In this document: one piece after another, positions 6,287-9,435 of the stretch
Layout: the number at the start of each line of letters is the position of its first letter
How positions within the stretch are numbered: position 1 is the stretch's first letter
Origin: an uncultured Clostridia bacterium
GTDB taxonomy: Bacteria; Bacillota; Clostridia; Saccharofermentanales; Fastidiosipilaceae
NCBI GenBank assembly: GCA_947253135.1
Contig: CAMXYS010000055.1
Coordinates: 1 to 9,435, forward strand
DNA: 9,435 nucleotides
Direction of reading: 5' to 3'
The notes under the pieces: generated by a model
What the model was told of the DNA's origin: nothing
The model's database searches: none
The model's input: only the letters and a program-made list of their open reading frames with translations
Made by a program: the position numbers and the translations under genes

Positions 6287-6985
6287 TCAGCGCAATTCTT
6301 TTTTGTTCTTTTGAATCGTCACCAGCATAGCAGTCAATTGTTCTTCTAAAATCGAGAGCCTCTTGTCAGCGTAGTCCAGAGCCCCGTTTCTAATTTCACC
6401 GGCTGCATACTTAGCCTGATCTAAAGTTTGAGTTGCCAGCTCACCGGCCCGCAGGGTAATTTCATGTTCGTTGATCATGGTTGCCTCGCGGCGCTCGGCC
6501 TGCCGGACGATGTTATCTGCCATATTTCTGGCCTCTTCAATCACTTGGTGATTCTGAGCTAAAAGCCAGTTGGCCCGGTGAATTTCTGCCGGCAAATTAT
6601 CGCGCAACAGGCCGATCAATAACAAGGCTTCTTCGCGCGGTACCATGGCATTGCCGGAAAAGGGCATGGATCGGGCATTTAAGACCAGGTCTTCCAGCCG
6701 GTCAATAATATTGATCAGATCACCTTCGCGCACACTTTCGCTCTGTAACGGCTCCGCTTGCCTGTCCGGCGCTGGGGCCGAGTCGCCATAGTCAGCGCCG
6801 TCATAAGCATCCTGATAGGGCTCATCTTGGTAGCCGGCCTCGCCGTAAAGGTCATCCGGGTTGTCGTACTGCTCAACATACGCACCGGTTCCCGCACCGT
6901 AATTCGAGTCGCCATAATCAGTCTCCCTGTAGGCGGGGGAAAAAGAGAGGTTCGGCCCTTCATCCGGGTATTGCTGATGCGTCAT
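6287..6985 (-). CDS. Conserved coaD-linked coiled-coil protein with tyrosine-rich N-terminus
   Basis: The 232-residue product has two parts. Residues 1-85 are low-complexity and acidic, with 11 tyrosines between Tyr6 and Tyr66 and repeated YGD/YGE/YQD-like units; this part is almost certainly disordered. Residues 87-232 are mostly charged helix with heptad-like spacing (DLINIIDRLEDL, then long Glu/Arg/Ala/Gln stretches), predicted coiled coil. I recognise this C-terminal part as a conserved clostridial protein usually encoded beside coaD and loosely annotated as an ATPase or as DivIVA/ATP-synthase-B-like. I see no nucleotide-binding motif, so the ATPase label is not supported. No signal peptide or membrane helix is visible. 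ATG 6985 has AAGGAG 8 bases upstream and overlaps the coaD stop as ATGA, which indicates translational coupling. A terminator follows. The function is unknown; a scaffold role in the cell envelope or division is only a guess. Confidence 0.8.
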   Translation of the reverse strand: MTHQQYPDEGPNLSFSPAYRETDYGDSNYGAGTGAYVEQYDNPDDLYGEAGYQDEPYQDAYDGADYGDSAPAPDRQAEPLQSESVREGDLINIIDRLEDLVLNARSMPFSGNAMVPREEALLLIGLLRDNLPAEIHRANWLLAQNHQVIEEARNMADNIVRQAERREATMINEHEITLRAGELATQTLDQAKYAAGEIRNGALDYADKRLSILEEQLTAMLVTIQKNKKELR

Positions 6986-7482
6986 TTGCTCTGCTCCTTA
7001 TTCGCCGGTGCCAGGCGCTCTTGCACTTGTTCGCAAATAGCTGCCGGCACTAAATCATCGATAGCCGCTCCATAGGCGGCCAGTTCTTTTACAATCGTCG
7101 AACTGTTATAGGTCATCTCCGGACGGCAAGGTAACCACAAAACCTCATAATCAGGTTCTATCAACCGGTTGGCCATCACTTGACGAGCTTCGTCGACAAA
7201 ATCTTCAGCCGTTCGCATCCCCCTCACAGCAGCCTGCGCTCCACACCGGCTATAATAATCAACCACTAAACCGCTGTGGGCACGAACCAAGATATTGGGA
7301 TAATCTGCAATGCAAGCCTCGATTAAGGCACAGCGTTCAGCCGGGCTGAAGGCCGATTTTTTTTGAGAGTTATGGACGACCACAATGTGTAACTTGTCAC
7401 ATAGACGGGCTGCACGAACAGCGATATCCAAATGTCCTTTGGTGAAGGGATCAAAAGATCCCGGATAAATAAAAGTCGTCAT
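6982..7482 (-). CDS. coaD: Phosphopantetheine adenylyltransferase
   Basis: This 166-residue enzyme transfers AMP from ATP to 4'-phosphopantetheine, the penultimate step of coenzyme A synthesis, in the cytosol. The start of the protein is diagnostic: YPGSFDPFTKGHLDI (residues 6-20), with Ser9 and the TxGH nucleotidyl-transfer motif (Thr14-His17). RGMR at 88-91 and NSSTIVKE at 126-133 are the other conserved substrate and ATP contacts. The length matches the family's usual 155-170 residues. The frame is open upstream to 7560, but ATG 7482 is where the family starts, so I use it; GAGG lies 10 bases upstream. The gene follows rsmD by 22 bp and overlaps the next gene by 4 bp (ATGA). The rsmD-coaD pair is a very common bacterial arrangement. 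Confidence 0.97.
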   Translation of the reverse strand: MTTFIYPGSFDPFTKGHLDIAVRAARLCDKLHIVVVHNSQKKSAFSPAERCALIEACIADYPNILVRAHSGLVVDYYSRCGAQAAVRGMRTAEDFVDEARQVMANRLIEPDYEVLWLPCRPEMTYNSSTIVKELAAYGAAIDDLVPAAICEQVQERLAPANKEQSK

Positions 7483-7504
7483 ATCTGCAAGGCCTCGCTT
7501 GTTT

Positions 7505-8071
7505 TTAGTTATACACGAGAAATGATAGCATTGTGGTACCGTACTGACAACGTTTAACAAGTTTCAAATTGGTTACAGATGCAGTCTCGACCGTATCTTT
7601 TTCGTGTTCCAAAACCAGGAGTCCGGCCGTTTTTAAAAGGGCCTTATCCGACAAAAAGCGGTCCAGCTTGAGCAATTCTTTCATCGCTTCCCGATAGGGT
7701 GGATCAAGTAAAATTAAGTCGAAAGCATCACCGCGTTCACCCAGTAACTTAAGTGCCCGGGCAGCCGGCATCTGCAAAAGTTCCGCTTTGTCAGACACGC
7801 CCAAAGCCTTTATATTATCATGCACAATGGCAGCACTCCTGCGGTCTTTTTCTACCAAAACCGTTTTGGCCGCCCCGCGGCTAAGGGCCTCCAAACCCAG
7901 TTGACCGGACCCGGCGAAGAGGTCCAGCACCCTGCAACCGGTCCACGGCAAGCGGGCTGTGACGGCACTAAACAAGGCCTCTTTAACCCGGTCGGAAGTG
8001 GGTCTGGTGTGATCACCGGCAGGGGCCTTGAGGCGACGCCCGCCATATATTCCACTGATAATTCGAGGCAT
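7505..8071 (-). CDS. rsmD: 16S rRNA (guanine(966)-N2)-methyltransferase
   Basis: This 188-residue SAM-dependent methyltransferase modifies G966 of 16S rRNA in the small subunit. It begins with the family's typical MPRIISGIYGGRRLKAP and carries TRPTSDRVKEALF (22-34). The SAM-binding motif I is VLDLFAGSGQLGLEALSRGA (48-67), an acidic SAM-ribose contact lies in VLVEKD (71-76), and the catalytic motif IV is LLDPPY (121-126). The length is normal and no key residue is missing. ATG 8071 is preceded by AAAGGAG 6 bases upstream. It starts 11 bp after the recG stop and ends 22 bp before coaD, inside one unit. Confidence 0.97.
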   Translation of the reverse strand: MPRIISGIYGGRRLKAPAGDHTRPTSDRVKEALFSAVTARLPWTGCRVLDLFAGSGQLGLEALSRGAAKTVLVEKDRRSAAIVHDNIKALGVSDKAELLQMPAARALKLLGERGDAFDLILLDPPYREAMKELLKLDRFLSDKALLKTAGLLVLEHEKDTVETASVTNLKLVKRCQYGTTMLSFLVYN

Positions 8072-8082
8072 GGTGTACTCCT

Positions 8083-9435
8083 TTATAAGCCGGGGCGGTC
8101 AGGTGTTGGGCGACCGGCAAAAATTAAGTGTTGACCTAAAGCTGCTTGTTCGCGACCGCTCAACTTGTCATAGACCGACAGGGTCTCTGCCACAGCTGCG
8201 CCACTCTCTTGCAGGAGGGCTCTGTCCTCATACAAGTTGGCAATCTTAAATTCCGGCAGGCCATGCTGGCGGGTGCCGAAGAAATCCCCGGGTCCCCGCA
8301 ATTCCAAATCTGCCTCGGCAATCGCAAAGCCGTCCGTGCTGGCACACAGGGTGCGCAGGCGGTCTCGGGCTGTCCCTTCCCCCACTTCACTCAACAGGAT
8401 ACAAATCGACCGCTGACTGCCGCGGCCGATGCGGCCGCGGAGCTGATGAAGCTGGGACAGACCGAACCGGCCCGCATCTTCAATAAGCATAAGCGTAGCG
8501 TTGGGGTTGTCGACACCCACCTCCACTACTGTGGTAGCAACCAGCAAGTTTAGCTCTCCGTCAAGAAAACGCTGCATGACCGCCTGTTTTTCATCTTCTT
8601 TTAAGGCCCCGTAGATCAGTCCAACAGCCAAATCAGGAAAGACATCATGCTGCATTTTTTTATAGGTTTCTTCGGCCGAGGTCAGTTCCGCCCCGCCTTC
8701 GCTCTCTTTGACCATCGGACAAATACAGTAGCACTGTCGACCGGCCTTCATTTCCCGGCGCATTAGGTCATACACACGGGAGCGGTCTTTTTCCCTGGCA
8801 GTATAAGTTAAAACAGGCTGACGCCCCTCCGGCAACTCGTCAATAATTGAAATATCCAGGTCTCCATACAAGATGAGGGCGAGCGAACGAGGAATCGGTG
8901 TGGCAGACATCACCATCACATGGGGCACTTCAGTGATCTCGGAGGTTGGCAAAGCAGTGGGCGAGGCCGGGCTGCCCTCCGTTCGTTCTGCACCAAACTT
9001 AATTCTTTGCTTAACACCAAAGCGGTGCTGCTCGTCGGTGACCGCCAGCCCTAAACTTTTAAAGACCACCCGATCTTCAAATAAAGCATGGGTGCCGATT
9101 AGAATATCAATTTCGCCCAGGGCCAACCGGGCCAGTATTTTTTTCTTTTCAGCCGCCTTGGTCTTGCCCGTCAAGAGGGCTATCTGCAAGCCGGATGCTT
9201 CCAAGTGCTGACTGACCGTCCGGAAATGTTGCCGGGCCAGGACACCTGTCGGCGCCATCAAAGCCCCTTGGTAACCGGCCAGGCAAGCCGCCAACAGGGC
9301 CAGGGAAGCCACCACCGTTTTGCCGGAACCTACATCACCTTGTACTAACCGGTTCATCGGAACCGGTCGCTCCAGATCAAGCAAAGCCTCTCTGAGCACT
9401 CTCTTTTGGGCCCCGGTCAGCGCAAAGGGCAGTCT
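8083..9435 (-). CDS. recG: ATP-dependent DNA helicase RecG, N-terminal part outside the window
   Basis: The visible 450 residues are the helicase core and C-terminus of RecG, which regresses stalled forks and branch-migrates Holliday junctions. The frame is open to the window edge, and the first visible residues (LPFALTGAQKRVL) are RecG's motif Q region. An in-frame GTG at 9399 is therefore not a start. In visible numbering, GDVGSGKT (33-40) is Walker A, DEQHRFGV (134-141) is the RecG form of the DExx box, SATPIPRSLAL is motif III, and VGVDNPNATLMLIEDAGRFGLSQLHQLRGRIGRG holds motifs V and VI. LELRGPGDFFGTRQHGLPEF is the TRG region that couples ATP hydrolysis to translocation. About 260 residues, including the wedge domain, should lie beyond 9435. 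A linker of about 17-20 residues rich in Ser, Thr, Pro and Glu between the DEQH and SATP motifs is longer than I expect. Confidence 0.97.
   Translation of the reverse strand, partial: RLPFALTGAQKRVLREALLDLERPVPMNRLVQGDVGSGKTVVASLALLAACLAGYQGALMAPTGVLARQHFRTVSQHLEASGLQIALLTGKTKAAEKKKILARLALGEIDILIGTHALFEDRVVFKSLGLAVTDEQHRFGVKQRIKFGAERTEGSPASPTALPTSEITEVPHVMVMSATPIPRSLALILYGDLDISIIDELPEGRQPVLTYTAREKDRSRVYDLMRREMKAGRQCYCICPMVKESEGGAELTSAEETYKKMQHDVFPDLAVGLIYGALKEDEKQAVMQRFLDGELNLLVATTVVEVGVDNPNATLMLIEDAGRFGLSQLHQLRGRIGRGSQRSICILLSEVGEGTARDRLRTLCASTDGFAIAEADLELRGPGDFFGTRQHGLPEFKIANLYEDRALLQESGAAVAETLSVYDKLSGREQAALGQHLIFAGRPTPDRPGL

Noticed and set aside
7483..7560. 26-residue upstream extension of coaD
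   Set aside because: PPAT enzymes begin directly before the YPGSFDP segment, and the extension overlaps the end of rsmD.
9397..9399. GTG as the start of RecG
   Set aside because: Twelve upstream codons in frame up to the window edge encode conserved RecG residues (LPFALTGAQKR), so the gene continues beyond the window.

Overview
The window is an ordinary chromosomal housekeeping segment from a low-to-mid GC Bacillota (Firmicutes), most likely a clostridial-type lineage. The reasons are the T-box leader in front of ileS, the order recG-rsmD-coaD followed by a coiled-coil protein gene, a DUF1934/YwiB-like gene, strong AGGAGG-like ribosome sites, and an IleRS of the long, eukaryote-like type. 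All genes lie on the minus strand, so the biological order runs from right to left. The first 50 bases are not genomic: they are an Illumina Nextera library adapter, so the left edge is the end of a badly trimmed contig.

Right block (9435 to 6225): recG (its N-terminal part lies outside the window), rsmD, coaD and a 232-residue protein with a tyrosine-rich N-terminus and a helical C-terminus. Spacings are 11 bp, 22 bp and a 4-bp ATGA overlap, so this looks like one transcription unit. It closes with a strong intrinsic terminator at 6263-6225. The block combines replication-fork rescue, 16S rRNA methylation and coenzyme A synthesis, which is a common clostridial neighbourhood and not one pathway.

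Middle block (6161 to 4502): ddl (D-alanine--D-alanine ligase, peptidoglycan precursor synthesis) and a DUF1934 gene that overlaps it by 17 bp. No clear terminator follows.

Intergenic region (4501 to 3869): about 630 bases without a protein gene. Its upstream half (about 4417-4248) is GC-rich and folds on paper into several good helices. I cannot assign it to a known RNA family. Its downstream half is a complete isoleucine T-box riboswitch (about 4229-3949) with an AUC specifier, Stem II, Stem III, an antiterminator and a competing terminator, probably driven by its own promoter at 4265-4237.

Left block (3868 to 51): ileS (1072-residue isoleucyl-tRNA synthetase), then 31 bp later a site-2-protease-like M50 gene. 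The M50 gene is cut by the adapter, but its HExxH and NxxPxPPLDG motifs are both present. Both genes would be read from the T-box promoter.

I found no CRISPR array, insertion sequence, phage gene, toxin-antitoxin pair or defence system. The items most worth a second look are the unassigned structured region at 4417-4248, the T-box, the tyrosine-rich segment of the coaD-linked protein, and the adapter contamination.
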